DNA of 32,315 nucleotides. Origin: Paracoccaceae bacterium. Its GTDB lineage: Bacteria > Pseudomonadota > Alphaproteobacteria > Rhodobacterales > Rhodobacteraceae. The stretch is from NCBI GenBank assembly GCA_020447005.1, contig JAGRDO010000025.1:858-33172 (forward strand). The letters run 5' to 3'. Below, in pieces: positions 20,493 through 29,304 of the stretch; the first letter of the stretch is position 1, and each line of letters starts with the position of its first letter. The notes below the pieces were generated by a model that was not told the origin of the DNA, searched no databases, and saw only the letters and a list, made by a program, of their open reading frames with translations. Position numbers and translations under genes: made by a program.

Positions 20493-23153
20493 TCAGTAAC
20501 GGCCGAGCAGGCGCTTGAGATAATCGATCTCGGCTTGCGGGCGTTGCTGTTCGCCCGAACGGCGCCGGATCTCGTCCAGCAGGTCCCGGGCGCGGCGATA
20601 GACATCTTCACCCTGAAGCATGTTTTCGTCCGAGCCGATGCGCCCGTTCTGCCCGGCAGACCGCCCGAGCGGATCGCGCGGAACCTCCCGGCCGGAATTG
20701 CCCTCGGTCTGCCCCTGATTGCCTGATTGGCCGCCCTGATCCTGCGCAAGGGCCTCGCCAAGGTTGCGCATCCCCTCGCGCATGTTCTCGATGGCCTCGG
20801 CCTGCCGTGCGATGGCATCCGCCATATCGCCCTGACGCAGCGCTCGTTCGGCATCCTCCATGGCGCGACCTGCCTCATCCAGCGACCGGCCGGCCTGATC
20901 GCGCTCGGCCGATGGGTCGCCCGGCAATCCGCCCAACTGGCGCCGAAGCTCGTCGCGCAGGGCGCGCTGGCGATCGGCGAGGTTGCCTTGCAAGGCCTTG
21001 TCCTCATTCCCCTGCCCGTCGCCGGGCTGACCGGGCCGCGCGTCGGTGCCGTTGGGGTCGGGGCTTTGCTGGCCGCCCTCGCCTTCACCCGGTCGCGTTT
21101 CGGCGCCCGATTGGCCGTTCTGGCCATTCTGGGCATCGCGCTGGCCGCTGTCACGCCGGTCCTGACCGCCGAACTGGCGCTGCAGATCGCGAAAGGTCTC
21201 ATCCGACAGGCCTTGCTGATCACGCAGGGTCTGGCGCAGGTTCTCCATGGATTGCTGGCCCTGCCCCCGGTTTCCCTCGCCGCGCTGGCCTTCGGTCACC
21301 TTCAGGTTTTCCATCATCCGGCTCAGCTGATCGAGCAGTTCCTGCGCTTCGGCCATCCGGCCTTCCTCCATCAGACGCTGGATTTCGTCCATCATCTGCT
21401 GAAGCTGGTCGCCGGTCATGCTCGGGGCGTTGCCGGCTTGCCGGTTCGGTTCGTCCGCGCCCTTGCGCTCCATGTTTTCGGCAAGCTGGCGGATATAGTC
21501 ATCGGTCGCCTGACGAAGTTCGTCCATCAGTTTCTGGATCTCTTCCGGTGACGCACCGTTGCGCATCGCCTCGGACAGCCGTTCCTGCGCCTGCTGCATC
21601 CGCGCAAGGGCGTTGGACAATCCCCCGTCCTCGATCAGCTCGGCGATCTGCCAGAAATCCTCGGCTATCTCGTCACGGACCGAGGCCGCGATGGGGCTGC
21701 TCTGCGCCAGGGCCGCGTCAAGCCTGCGCATCGCGACCCGAAGCATCAGATAGGCGCGTTCATTGCGCAGCAGGCCTTCGGGCCGATGGGTGATCGCCCG
21801 AAGGACCCGCCCGACCCGCGACACGTTCGCACGTGACCACAGAAGATCGCGGCGAAGCTCGATCACCGCAGACGCGACCGGATCGAAGAAGCGCCGGCCC
21901 GGTAAAATCAGGGATGCGGGCGGGCTTTGTCCGGTCTGGCCGCGCCCGTCTGTCACCTCGAAAACCATGTTTACCGGCAGATTTGCCCATGGGTGTTTCG
22001 ATGCATCCTCGACCAGCGTTTCGATGAAGTCCGACCGGCTTCCGGTAATGGGCAGCGGCAGATCGTAGATCAGCGGTTCACGCGCCTCGGGGTCGGCGGC
22101 CAGACCAAAGCGGCGGTCGATCGGCCCCATGTCGAGCGTCAGGATCGCCCGACCGGCGACAACGGCGTAATCGTCCCGCGCCGTGTAGTTCTGCGCCATG
22201 GCGCCGTCCGCATCGCGCCGGATCGGTCCGCTGATCGCGACCGATGGCGCGGTGTCCGGCATGATCTGGACAGCCCATTCCCTGCCGCCCGGTCCGGCGA
22301 TGGCAAGGCGCCCGCTTGCGATTGCCAAAAACTCCAGACTGCGCATTTCGGAAATGCCGGCCGCGGTCCCGGGCCTGTCCTCCGCCTCCGGCGCCGCTTT
22401 GGGTGTGCCGGAGAGGGTTTCCTCCAGCGTGAGGGCATCGGCAGGGCCATAAAGCCTGACCGTGATCCGGCTTCCTTCGGGAAGGTCGATCCGGCCGGCA
22501 TCGACCGAGTTGAGATAGAGGCCGGGGCGCCCGGTATAGGCCGGCGGTTCCGCCCAGGCCTCCCACGATGCCTGAACCGTCGCGGCGGCATCGCCAGCGG
22601 GCGAAACGATCTCCGCCACATCCCGGACACGCGCGGGGGCGCCGAAGATCATCGCGACCACGAAGGCGGTCAGGGCCGCATAGCGCAACGCAAACGGGTC
22701 GCGCGTCGAAAGCCGCAGATCGGGCCGCGGCGGGCGGGCCCCGGCCAGCCGGCCGGCCATCCGCGCGACATGGGCGCGCCAGACCTCTCTTGAACCCGCA
22801 TCATCGGTGCCAGCGGCGATTTCGTCCTGCAAGGCGGCGATGGGCCTGCCCGGCAGGGTTCCGTCCAACCGCCCGAGCCCTTCGCTCCGCGAGGGCCAGC
22901 GCAAGGCCCGCCGCCCGCGCCAGAGCACGACGGCCACAGCCAGCGCAACAGCGGCGGCAAGCCCCCAAAGCGCCCAGAAGGGCAGGATGTCCTGCACCCC
23001 GAAAGACAGCGCCGCAACGGCGGAAAACCCCAGGCTCCAGACGGGCCAGAATGCGCGCGTGATCCGCTCGGCCGCGATCCCGGCCTGCGTCAGGCGGACG
23101 GGCCATTTCAGGCGCCGCAGCGCCTCGTGCGGAAGAGCCTTGAGTTGTCTCAC
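20493..23153 (-). CDS. DUF4175/TIGR02302 family large membrane protein
   Basis: The 886-residue protein belongs to the alphaproteobacterial DUF4175 (TIGR02302) family of unknown function. It has two N-terminal membrane helices (roughly 34-80) and a third near residues 150-172, then a long, mostly soluble, presumably periplasmic part. That part contains repeated helical segments such as AERLIEDGGLSNALARMQQ-like stretches, and Gln/Gly/Asn-rich low-complexity linkers. The conserved ending DPLGRSAGQNGRIGSDE, then ARDLLDEIRRRSGEQQRP and EIDYLKRLLGRY, is a family hallmark. The GTG at 23153 is the likely start; GGAGG lies 12 bases upstream, a rather long spacing. It follows lysA by 45 bases and is probably co-transcribed. 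Its stop is 12 bases from the stop of the convergent MJ0042 gene, with no room for a terminator. Confidence 0.85.
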   Translation of the reverse strand: MRQLKALPHEALRRLKWPVRLTQAGIAAERITRAFWPVWSLGFSAVAALSFGVQDILPFWALWGLAAAVALAVAVVLWRGRRALRWPSRSEGLGRLDGTLPGRPIAALQDEIAAGTDDAGSREVWRAHVARMAGRLAGARPPRPDLRLSTRDPFALRYAALTAFVVAMIFGAPARVRDVAEIVSPAGDAAATVQASWEAWAEPPAYTGRPGLYLNSVDAGRIDLPEGSRITVRLYGPADALTLEETLSGTPKAAPEAEDRPGTAAGISEMRSLEFLAIASGRLAIAGPGGREWAVQIMPDTAPSVAISGPIRRDADGAMAQNYTARDDYAVVAGRAILTLDMGPIDRRFGLAADPEAREPLIYDLPLPITGSRSDFIETLVEDASKHPWANLPVNMVFEVTDGRGQTGQSPPASLILPGRRFFDPVASAVIELRRDLLWSRANVSRVGRVLRAITHRPEGLLRNERAYLMLRVAMRRLDAALAQSSPIAASVRDEIAEDFWQIAELIEDGGLSNALARMQQAQERLSEAMRNGASPEEIQKLMDELRQATDDYIRQLAENMERKGADEPNRQAGNAPSMTGDQLQQMMDEIQRLMEEGRMAEAQELLDQLSRMMENLKVTEGQRGEGNRGQGQQSMENLRQTLRDQQGLSDETFRDLQRQFGGQDRRDSGQRDAQNGQNGQSGAETRPGEGEGGQQSPDPNGTDARPGQPGDGQGNEDKALQGNLADRQRALRDELRRQLGGLPGDPSAERDQAGRSLDEAGRAMEDAERALRQGDMADAIARQAEAIENMREGMRNLGEALAQDQGGQSGNQGQTEGNSGREVPRDPLGRSAGQNGRIGSDENMLQGEDVYRRARDLLDEIRRRSGEQQRPQAEIDYLKRLLGRY

Positions 23154-23198
23154 GCCTTGTGCGGGCCTCCGGTTACGCCCCTCGCACCGGCATGTGCG

Positions 23199-24464
23199 TC
23201 AGAGCCACGGGGCAATGCTATCGCGGTTTATCATCTCGTCATAGCTCGGACGGGCGCGGATTACGGCGAATTGATCCCCGTTCACCAGAACTTCGGGGAT
23301 AAGGGGCCGCATGTTGTATTCCGAAGACATCACGGCACCATAGGCCCCGGCCGAGCGGAACGCGACCAGATCGCCCGCCCTGGCCGGGGGCATCGGGCGC
23401 TGTTTGGCAAAGGTATCGCCGGTTTCGCAGACCGGGCCCACGATGTCATAGACATGCGGCATGGTCCCCGGCGCCGGTTCCACCACCGGAACGATATCGT
23501 GATGGGCGCCGTACATCGCAGGGCGGATCAGATCGTTCATCGCCGCATCGAGGATCAGGAAATCCCGTTCTTCGCCCGATTTCACATAGATCACGCCCGC
23601 AACCATCAACCCGGCATTTCCCGAAATCAGCCGGCCCGGTTCAACCTCGATCTCGCAGCCAAGGTCGCCGACGGTGCGCTTAATCACCCCGCCATAATCG
23701 AATGGCAGGGGGGGCGCGGAATTCGAGCGTTCGTAGGGTATGCCCAACCCGCCGCCAAGGTCGAGCCTGCGAATGCCATGCCCCTCTTCGCGCAGGCGCC
23801 GTGTCAGATCGGCGACCTTCTGAAAGGCCTGCTCGAAAGGCTCAAGCTCGGTCAGTTGCGACCCGATATGGACATCTATGCCCACAACCTCGACACCGGG
23901 CAGGGCGGCGGCGCGCGCATAGACCTCGGACGCGCGGCCGATCGGAATGCCGAACTTGTTCTCTTTCTTGCCGGTCGCGATCTTTTCATGGGTTCTGGCA
24001 TCCACATCGGGATTGATCCGGATGGTGATCGGCGCCCGCAGGCCCATGGATGCCGCGATCTCGCTCAGCACCTCAAGCTCGGGTTCGCTTTCCACGTTGA
24101 ATTGCCGGATGCCGCCTTCCAGCGCCGTCCGCATTTCGGCCCCGGTCTTGCCAATGCCGGAAAAGACGATCCTGTCGCCCGGGATACCGGCGGCCCTTGC
24201 CTTCAGATATTCCCCGACCGAAACCACATCGGCCCCCGCGCCCATGTCGCCAAGCGTCTTCGCGACCGACAGGTTGCCCAGCGACTTCATCGCAAAGCAT
24301 ATGAGATGCGGCAGAGGAGAAAGAGCGTCTTCAAACAGCCGGTAATGTCGGGCGAGCGTGGCCGTGGAATAGACATAGAACGGTGTGCCGACACTGGCCG
24401 CGATATCGGAAATCGCGACATCCTCGGCGTGAAGCCTGCCATCGCGATAAAGGAAATGGTCCAT
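23199..24464 (-). CDS. lysA: Diaminopimelate decarboxylase
   Basis: LysA catalyses the last step of lysine synthesis, decarboxylating meso-diaminopimelate with PLP. The 421-residue protein is of normal length. The PLP lysine is Lys60 in CFAMKSLGN. Others are FNVESEPELEVL, GKKENKFGIPI, GIDVHIGSQLTELEPFEQAF, RLDLGGGLGIPYE, EPGRLISGNAGLMV, GPVCETGDTFAK and the C-terminal YNMRPLIPEVLV. The ATG at 24464 gives the usual N-terminus MDHFLYRDGRLHAEDV; the frame extends 35 codons further upstream without family-like sequence. It leads into the DUF4175 gene, a common order in Rhodobacterales. The upstream region is shared with the divergent TetR regulator. The argH and small lipoprotein genes often placed before lysA are absent here. 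Confidence 0.96.
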   Translation of the reverse strand: MDHFLYRDGRLHAEDVAISDIAASVGTPFYVYSTATLARHYRLFEDALSPLPHLICFAMKSLGNLSVAKTLGDMGAGADVVSVGEYLKARAAGIPGDRIVFSGIGKTGAEMRTALEGGIRQFNVESEPELEVLSEIAASMGLRAPITIRINPDVDARTHEKIATGKKENKFGIPIGRASEVYARAAALPGVEVVGIDVHIGSQLTELEPFEQAFQKVADLTRRLREEGHGIRRLDLGGGLGIPYERSNSAPPLPFDYGGVIKRTVGDLGCEIEVEPGRLISGNAGLMVAGVIYVKSGEERDFLILDAAMNDLIRPAMYGAHHDIVPVVEPAPGTMPHVYDIVGPVCETGDTFAKQRPMPPARAGDLVAFRSAGAYGAVMSSEYNMRPLIPEVLVNGDQFAVIRARPSYDEMINRDSIAPWL

Positions 24465-24563
24465 GATTTCGCAGCCTTGCTTTCTGTCCGTGCCCAGACG
24501 CCGATGTAGAACATCGCAGGTCTCATGGGAAGCCGTCGCAACCGCAGGCTCGTCGCGCTTGCA

Positions 24564-24587
24564 ATTCAATCAATCGTTTGATTAAAT
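24564..24587. promoter_or_regulatory. Palindromic operator candidate between lysA and the TetR gene
   Basis: AATCAA (24568-24573) and TTGATT (24578-24583) are perfect inverted arms with a 4-base spacer. The outer ATT/AAT triplets, separated by one mismatch, extend the palindrome to 24 bases. It ends 24 bases before the tetR ATG, so it would overlap the promoter. Length and symmetry suit a TetR-family dimer, most likely autoregulation by the adjacent regulator. The binding protein is an inference. Confidence 0.65.
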
Positions 24588-24611
24588 CACCCCGGACCAA
24601 CCGGAAACCAC

Positions 24612-25256
24612 ATGGAACAGCCACCGAAAGCCCCCGAAGGAACAGCGGCCGACCTGATCAGGGCCGGGCTGCATCTGTTCGGCCAGAAGGGTTTCGCGGC
24701 GACATCGACGCGCGAAATCGCCGCGTCCGCTGGAACGAATGTCGCCTCTATCGCCTATCACTTCGGCGGCAAGGACGGGTTGCGGCAGGCCTGCGGCGCG
24801 GAAGTGGTGCGCCAGATCGGCGCGGTACTTGGCGCCATCGACGCGCCCGCCGCCAAATCTGCGGACGCCGCGGCGGCGCAACTTGAACTGATGCTTCGAA
24901 CGATGGTCCGCTTTCTCGTGACGCCCGGCGATGCCGACAGTCTGATCCCCTTCATGTTGCGCGAAGTGACCGAGGACGGGCCCATCCTCGATGCGGTTTA
25001 CAGCGCCATGTTCGAACCGATGCACAGGCGTTTTTGCGCGCTCTGGTCCGCCGCGACCGGGCAGGAGGCGGACTCTGCGCGAACAAGGCTGACGGTCTTT
25101 TCGCTCATCGGGCAGGTGCTTTATTTCCGCATCGGCCGGCCGATCGTTTCGCGCCGGATGAATTGGTCGTCACCGGGACGCGCGGAAGCGGACGAGGTCG
25201 CCGAACTTCTCGTCGCCAACCTGCGGTCCATACTTGAACGGGAGCGTCTGACATGA
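24612..25256 (+). CDS. TetR family regulator, CecR (YbiH)-like
   Basis: The 214-residue protein has an N-terminal TetR helix-turn-helix: AADLIRAGLHLFGQKGF, then the recognition part ATSTREIAASAGTNVASIAYHFGGKDGLRQA. The C-terminal ligand domain (about 90-210) resembles the DUF1956 domain of CecR/YbiH, with MVRFLVTPG, FMLREVTEDGP, and FSLIGQVLYFRIGRPIVSRRM. In E. coli CecR controls a HlyD-ABC export operon (ybhGFSR) linked to drug sensitivity, and the same gene order follows here. The ATG at 24612 has only a weak GGA site; the palindrome at 24564-24587 lies just upstream. Its TGA overlaps the adaptor gene start (ATGA). The inducing ligand is unknown. Confidence 0.85.
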   Translation: MEQPPKAPEGTAADLIRAGLHLFGQKGFAATSTREIAASAGTNVASIAYHFGGKDGLRQACGAEVVRQIGAVLGAIDAPAAKSADAAAAQLELMLRTMVRFLVTPGDADSLIPFMLREVTEDGPILDAVYSAMFEPMHRRFCALWSAATGQEADSARTRLTVFSLIGQVLYFRIGRPIVSRRMNWSSPGRAEADEVAELLVANLRSILERERLT

Positions 25257-26206
25257 CGGGTTTCCTCTGCGCCATTCCGGTCCTGTCGTCGCTGTTCAGC
25301 GCCTGCCTGCCGGCCCCGCCCTTCGCGACCGGATATGTCGAAGGCGACTATGTGCTGATCGCGCCGGTCGCCACGGCGCAGATCGCGGCGCTTGGCGTCG
25401 CAAGGGGCGATCGGGTCAAGGCCGGCGACGTCCTTGTGGACATGGAGCGGCGCGACGCGGAAATCGCGCTGTCTCAGGCCATGGCCGGGCTGGCGCAGGC
25501 CGAAAGCCAGCTTGCCAACCTGCGCGAGGGCCGGCGGCCCGAAGAGGTCAGGGTGATCGAGGCGACGCTCGCCTCGGCCAAAGCGCAGGCGGACGAGGCC
25601 GGGCGCGCGGCCGAACGGTTGCGGAATCTGGCCGAACGGGGCGCGGCGACGGCGACACAGGCCGATGACGCCGAAACCGCGGCCGCTGTCGCGCATGCCA
25701 ATGTCGCGCAGGCCGAAGCGAACCTTGCCGTGGCCCGCCTGCCCGCCCGCCCGCAGGAAATCGCCGCCGCCGAGGCCGGGGTGGAAGGGGCCATGGCCGA
25801 AAGGGCGCGCGCCGAATGGTCGCTGGCCAAGCGCCAGCTGACCGCCCCTGCCGAGGGCACGATCCATGACGTCATCCGCACCGAGGGCGAACTGGCCGGA
25901 CCATCCGCGCCCGTCCTGTCGATGCTGCCTGACGGTGCGGTCAAGCTGCGGCTCTATGTCCCCGAAAACGCGATTTCGGCGATCCGGCAGGGATCCCGGC
26001 TTGGTGTCAATTGCGATGGCTGCGCCGCCGGCCTTGGCGCGACGGTCACCTATGTTTCGGACGCGCCGGAATTCACCCCGCCGGTCATCTATTCGCTTCA
26101 GAACCGGCAGAAGCTGGTCTATCTGATCGAGGCGCGCCCCGATGAACCGGGGCGTCTGAAGCCGGGGCAGATCGTCGATGTCGACCTGACCGGATTGGGG
26201 CAATGA
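25253..26206 (+). CDS. HlyD-family periplasmic adaptor of an ABC exporter (YbhG-like)
   Basis: The 317-residue protein is the membrane-fusion subunit that would link the inner-membrane ABC transporter to the periplasm or an outer-membrane channel. After a hydrophobic N-terminus (about residues 1-20), ending in FSAC, a possible but weak lipobox, it has the biotinyl-lipoyl-like half GYVEGDYVLIAPVATAQIAALGVARGDRVKAGDVLVDME, a long coiled coil (about 65-180, rich in AQAES, AEAAERL and EA repeats), then the second half RQLTAPAEGTIHDVIRTEGE and a beta-barrel PDGAVKLRLYVPE. The start overlaps the regulator stop and the stop overlaps the ATPase start, so expression is coupled. Substrate is not evident. 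No outer-membrane TolC partner lies in the window. Confidence 0.9.
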   Translation: MTGFLCAIPVLSSLFSACLPAPPFATGYVEGDYVLIAPVATAQIAALGVARGDRVKAGDVLVDMERRDAEIALSQAMAGLAQAESQLANLREGRRPEEVRVIEATLASAKAQADEAGRAAERLRNLAERGAATATQADDAETAAAVAHANVAQAEANLAVARLPARPQEIAAAEAGVEGAMAERARAEWSLAKRQLTAPAEGTIHDVIRTEGELAGPSAPVLSMLPDGAVKLRLYVPENAISAIRQGSRLGVNCDGCAAGLGATVTYVSDAPEFTPPVIYSLQNRQKLVYLIEARPDEPGRLKPGQIVDVDLTGLGQ

Positions 26207-27132
26207 CCGAAGCCCCGCCCGCCATAAGGGTCGCCGGGCTGGTCAAGTCCTTTGGCGGCCGGCGCGTGGTCGATGACGTCTCGCTCAGCGTCCGCAAGGG
26301 CGAGATCGCGGGGTTTCTTGGCCCGAACGGATCGGGCAAGACAACGACGATCCGCCTGATGTGCGGCCTTCTGACCCCGGACGCGGGTGAAGGAACGGTG
26401 CTTGGCTACGACATCCGGCGCGAAGCGCGCGCGATCAAGCGCGAGGTCGGCTATATGACCCAGCGCTTTTCCTTCTATGAAGATCTTACCATCGAGGAAA
26501 ACCTGAATTTCGTCGCCGGTTTGTACAGGCTTTCGCCCGGGCGGAAATACGTCGCCGACACCCTTGCCGATCTGGGCCTGACCGAGCGGCGCCATCAACT
26601 GGCCGGATCATTGTCGGGTGGATGGAAGCAGCGTCTGGCACTGGCGGCCAGCATCATGCACCGGCCAAAGCTCTTGATGCTCGACGAGCCGACGGCAGGG
26701 GTCGATCCCAAGGCGCGGCGCGACTTCTGGGACGAAATTCATGCCCGCGCGGCCGAGGGGCTGACAGTGCTCGTCTCGACCCATTACATGGATGAAGCCG
26801 AACGCTGCCACCGGATCAACTACATTTCCTACGGGCGGCTGGTCGCCAGCGGCACGGTCGCCGAGGTCGTGCGCAACGCCGGGCTGACCACGGTCGTTCT
26901 GGAAGGCGATGCCCTGCCCGAAGCGGCAAGGCGCCTGCGTGGCGCCGCCGGCGTGGACGAGGTGGCCCCGTTCGGCGCGACCCTTCATGTCGTCGGGCGC
27001 GACGGCGCCGCGCTTCTGGCCACGGCGGCGCGCGTGGCCGAAGACACCGGCAACCGGATGCAAAAGGCCGAAACCAGTCTGGAAGACGTGTTCATCCAGC
27101 TTATGGGCGACGCGAAGGACAACATGAAATGA
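26203..27132 (+). CDS. ABC transporter ATP-binding protein (YbhF-like, single nucleotide-binding domain)
   Basis: The 309-residue ATPase powers the exporter. It has Walker A (GFLGPNGSGKTTTIRLM), the Q-loop region VGYMTQRFSFYEDLTIEENL, the signature SLSGGWKQRLALAASI, in which Trp takes the place of the usual Glu or Gln, Walker B LLMLDEPTAGVDPKARRDFW, and the switch histidine in VLVSTHYMDEAE. A C-terminal domain of about 70 residues ends with MQKAETSLEDVFIQLMG, typical of ABC-2 type drug or polysaccharide exporters. E. coli YbhF carries two ATPase domains in one chain; here there is only one, so the working ATPase is probably a homodimer. Starts and stops overlap both neighbours by four bases. 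Confidence 0.93.
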   Translation: MTEAPPAIRVAGLVKSFGGRRVVDDVSLSVRKGEIAGFLGPNGSGKTTTIRLMCGLLTPDAGEGTVLGYDIRREARAIKREVGYMTQRFSFYEDLTIEENLNFVAGLYRLSPGRKYVADTLADLGLTERRHQLAGSLSGGWKQRLALAASIMHRPKLLMLDEPTAGVDPKARRDFWDEIHARAAEGLTVLVSTHYMDEAERCHRINYISYGRLVASGTVAEVVRNAGLTTVVLEGDALPEAARRLRGAAGVDEVAPFGATLHVVGRDGAALLATAARVAEDTGNRMQKAETSLEDVFIQLMGDAKDNMK

Positions 27133-28265
27133 GCCGCATTTTCTCGCTTCGACGGCTCATTGCCCTGTTGCGCAAGGAAGTGATCCAGATGCGGCGCGAC
27201 CGGATCACCTTTGCGATGATGCTGGGTATTCCCCTCATCCAGCTTGTGCTCTTCGGATTTGCGATCAATTCCGATCCCAAGCATCTGCCGGCGGCCCTTG
27301 TCGCGCCGACGCAGGACCGTTTCACCCGCGCAATCGTCACCGCGCTGGAATTGACGGGGTATTACCGTTTTACCCACCCGAACGCCTCGGCCACCGAGGC
27401 CGAAGCGCTGATCACACGCGGCGACGTGGCCTTTGTCGTCACCGTCCCGTCGGATTTCGGCCGGCGGGTCGAACGTGGCGACAGCCCGACACTGCTGATC
27501 GAGGCGGATGCGACCGATCCTTCGGTGGCGTCGGGCGCGATATCCACGCTGGGCACGGTTGCGTCCGAAGCCCTGCTGCGCGAACGCGGGGTCGAGGCCG
27601 AGGCTCGGCAAAGTTCGGCCGGCAATTTGCAGGTCACTGTCCACAAACGCTACAATCCCGAAGGGATCACCCAGTACAATATCGTGCCGGGCCTTCTGGG
27701 CGTCATCCTGCAGATGACCATGGTGATGATGACATCGATGGCCCTGACACGCGAAGTCGAACGCGGGACGATGGAAAACCTCTTGTCGATGCCGGCCACG
27801 CCGCTGGAAATCATGCTGGGCAAGGTGCTGCCCTATCTCGGTGTCGGGGCGGTGCAGGTGCTGGTGGTCCTTGTCGCGGCCAATCTGATCTTCTCGGTCC
27901 CCTTTGTCGGCGCCTTGCCCATCCTTCTTCTGGGGGTTTTCGTCTTCGTGACCGCGCTTGTCATTCTGGGCTATCTGATCTCGACAGCCTCGCGGACGCA
28001 GATGCAGGCCATGCAGCTGACATTCTTCTTCTTTCTGCCCTCGCTTCTTCTGTCGGGCTTCATGTTCCCCTATCGGGGCATGCCGGTCTGGGCCCAGACC
28101 CTGGGCGAGGTCTTTCCCCTGACCCATTTCCTGCGCCTGATCCGCGCGGTCATGCTGAAGGGCGCGGGCTATGCCGACATTGCCCGCCCGATGGCCGCGC
28201 TTCTGGTCTTCGTCGCGGTCCTGACCGCGCTCGCGCTGATGCGGTTCCGCCGGACACTGGATTAG
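27129..28265 (+). CDS. ABC-2 type transporter permease (YbhS/YbhR-like)
   Basis: The 378-residue permease has one N-terminal membrane helix (about residues 22-42), a large periplasmic loop of roughly 130 residues with VPSDFGRRVERGDSPTLLIEADATD-like sequence, and five more helices in the C-terminal half. The ABC-2 signature is present: NIVPGLLGVILQMTMVMM, then ALTREVERGTMENLLSMPATPLEIMLGK, and SGFMFPYRGMPVWAQTLGEVFPLTHFLRLIRAVMLKG. E. coli has two permeases, YbhS and YbhR; here there is just one, so a homodimer is likely. It ends the operon. A small hairpin with stem GGCAG/CTGCC sits directly at the stop (28265-28278) without a T-tract. Confidence 0.92.
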   Translation: MSRIFSLRRLIALLRKEVIQMRRDRITFAMMLGIPLIQLVLFGFAINSDPKHLPAALVAPTQDRFTRAIVTALELTGYYRFTHPNASATEAEALITRGDVAFVVTVPSDFGRRVERGDSPTLLIEADATDPSVASGAISTLGTVASEALLRERGVEAEARQSSAGNLQVTVHKRYNPEGITQYNIVPGLLGVILQMTMVMMTSMALTREVERGTMENLLSMPATPLEIMLGKVLPYLGVGAVQVLVVLVAANLIFSVPFVGALPILLLGVFVFVTALVILGYLISTASRTQMQAMQLTFFFFLPSLLLSGFMFPYRGMPVWAQTLGEVFPLTHFLRLIRAVMLKGAGYADIARPMAALLVFVAVLTALALMRFRRTLD

Positions 28266-28369
28266 GCAGATTGCTGCCGGAATCTTGGTGAAAACAAGGT
28301 GCGCGCGAAGTTCTTGACTCAAAATTAGTATTAAGGTGAAGTTTGTTTACAGTGATACGGGGGGTTTTA

Positions 28370-29304
28370 ATGAAGGAAATTTTCTCGCTGGTCGCTTTCG
28401 TTGCCTTGATTGTTGCAATGTCAGTTTTCCTTTCACACCATTCGCAGGCAGAAGAAATACCAATCCCCACATATTCATCGTGGCCGCCGGGCACGAAAGC
28501 TGGCAGTCGAGGCATGGTGCGAAACATCAGCCCACATAAGCATGCATTCGCACGCGTCGGCGCACCGCATCCGGTTCGATACGGTGAAATGAGTGAACGG
28601 TACGAATTGCGCCAAGGCGACTGCGGAGGGTCGGATTGTAAAAATCCTCGCAAGCGTAGCGAGATCCGGGAAGATGGATCAAACATCAAAGCACGGTTGA
28701 ACCGGGATACGTGGATTGGTTGGAGCTTCTTCAACCAATCCATGCCAAACACGTCACTCCACCCCGTAATCGGGCAATGGAAAGTAAACAGCGAACAGGC
28801 AGTCATAAAATTTTTCCAAGAAGATGCCATGAATGGCTATTCAAAATGCACAAGCAAGTATTGCAATACAAGGAAGTTCCCGCCTTCTAAAAATGACATT
28901 TTTGTCCAACTGGACGATCTTCGCGTTGCTCGTAACCTAGGAGCGGAGTCCAATTGGGGAAATATCTGCCACTTATTCAATCTTGCATCGTCTCGCGGGA
29001 AATGGGTTGATGTCGTAATACGGACCAACTTCGGCACGGATGAGAACGGCTACTTGCAGATTTGGGTAAATGGCACACCGAGGTGTGATTACCGAGGTCA
29101 AATCGTTGCAAGTCGCTCAAAATTTGCAGGCCCCAGTCATCGTCGTGGGATTTACTGGAGTTATACCGTCGATTGGGACAACGCGACACCAAGCAAGGCA
29201 AAGCCGACGATGGTTGCATATTACGACGAATATCGTGTCGGGACCTCGCGTGAACAGGTCGATATCCGCATTATCGAGGCGACTGGTGGACCTGCAGTCG
29301 ACTG
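28370..29304 (+). CDS. Secreted polysaccharide lyase-like protein (heparin lyase I / PF14099 type)
   Basis: The 311-residue product begins with a clear Sec signal peptide (LVAFVALIVAMSVFLSHHSQA, cleaved near residue 27). The mature part resembles the polysaccharide-lyase jelly-roll family PF14099: SERYELRQGDCG and DCKNPRKRSEIRED near the N-terminus, WIGWSFF, VIGQWK, the strand block KWVDVVIRTNFGTDENGYLQIWVNGTP, and VAYYDEYRVGTSRE near the end. Such enzymes cleave uronic-acid-containing polymers by beta-elimination; the actual substrate is not known, and a carbohydrate-binding or inactive member is possible. The ATG at 28370 has a G-rich stretch (28359-28364) just upstream. Composition is clearly more AT-rich and the codon use differs from neighbours, as does the 100-base upstream region, which suggests acquisition by transfer. 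No transporter or sulfatase accompanies it. Confidence 0.7.

Noticed and set aside
28305..28340. Promoter TTGACT/TATTAA before the lyase-like gene
   Set aside because: The two elements are only 9 bases apart, too close for a sigma70 promoter, in an AT-rich stretch where matches arise easily.
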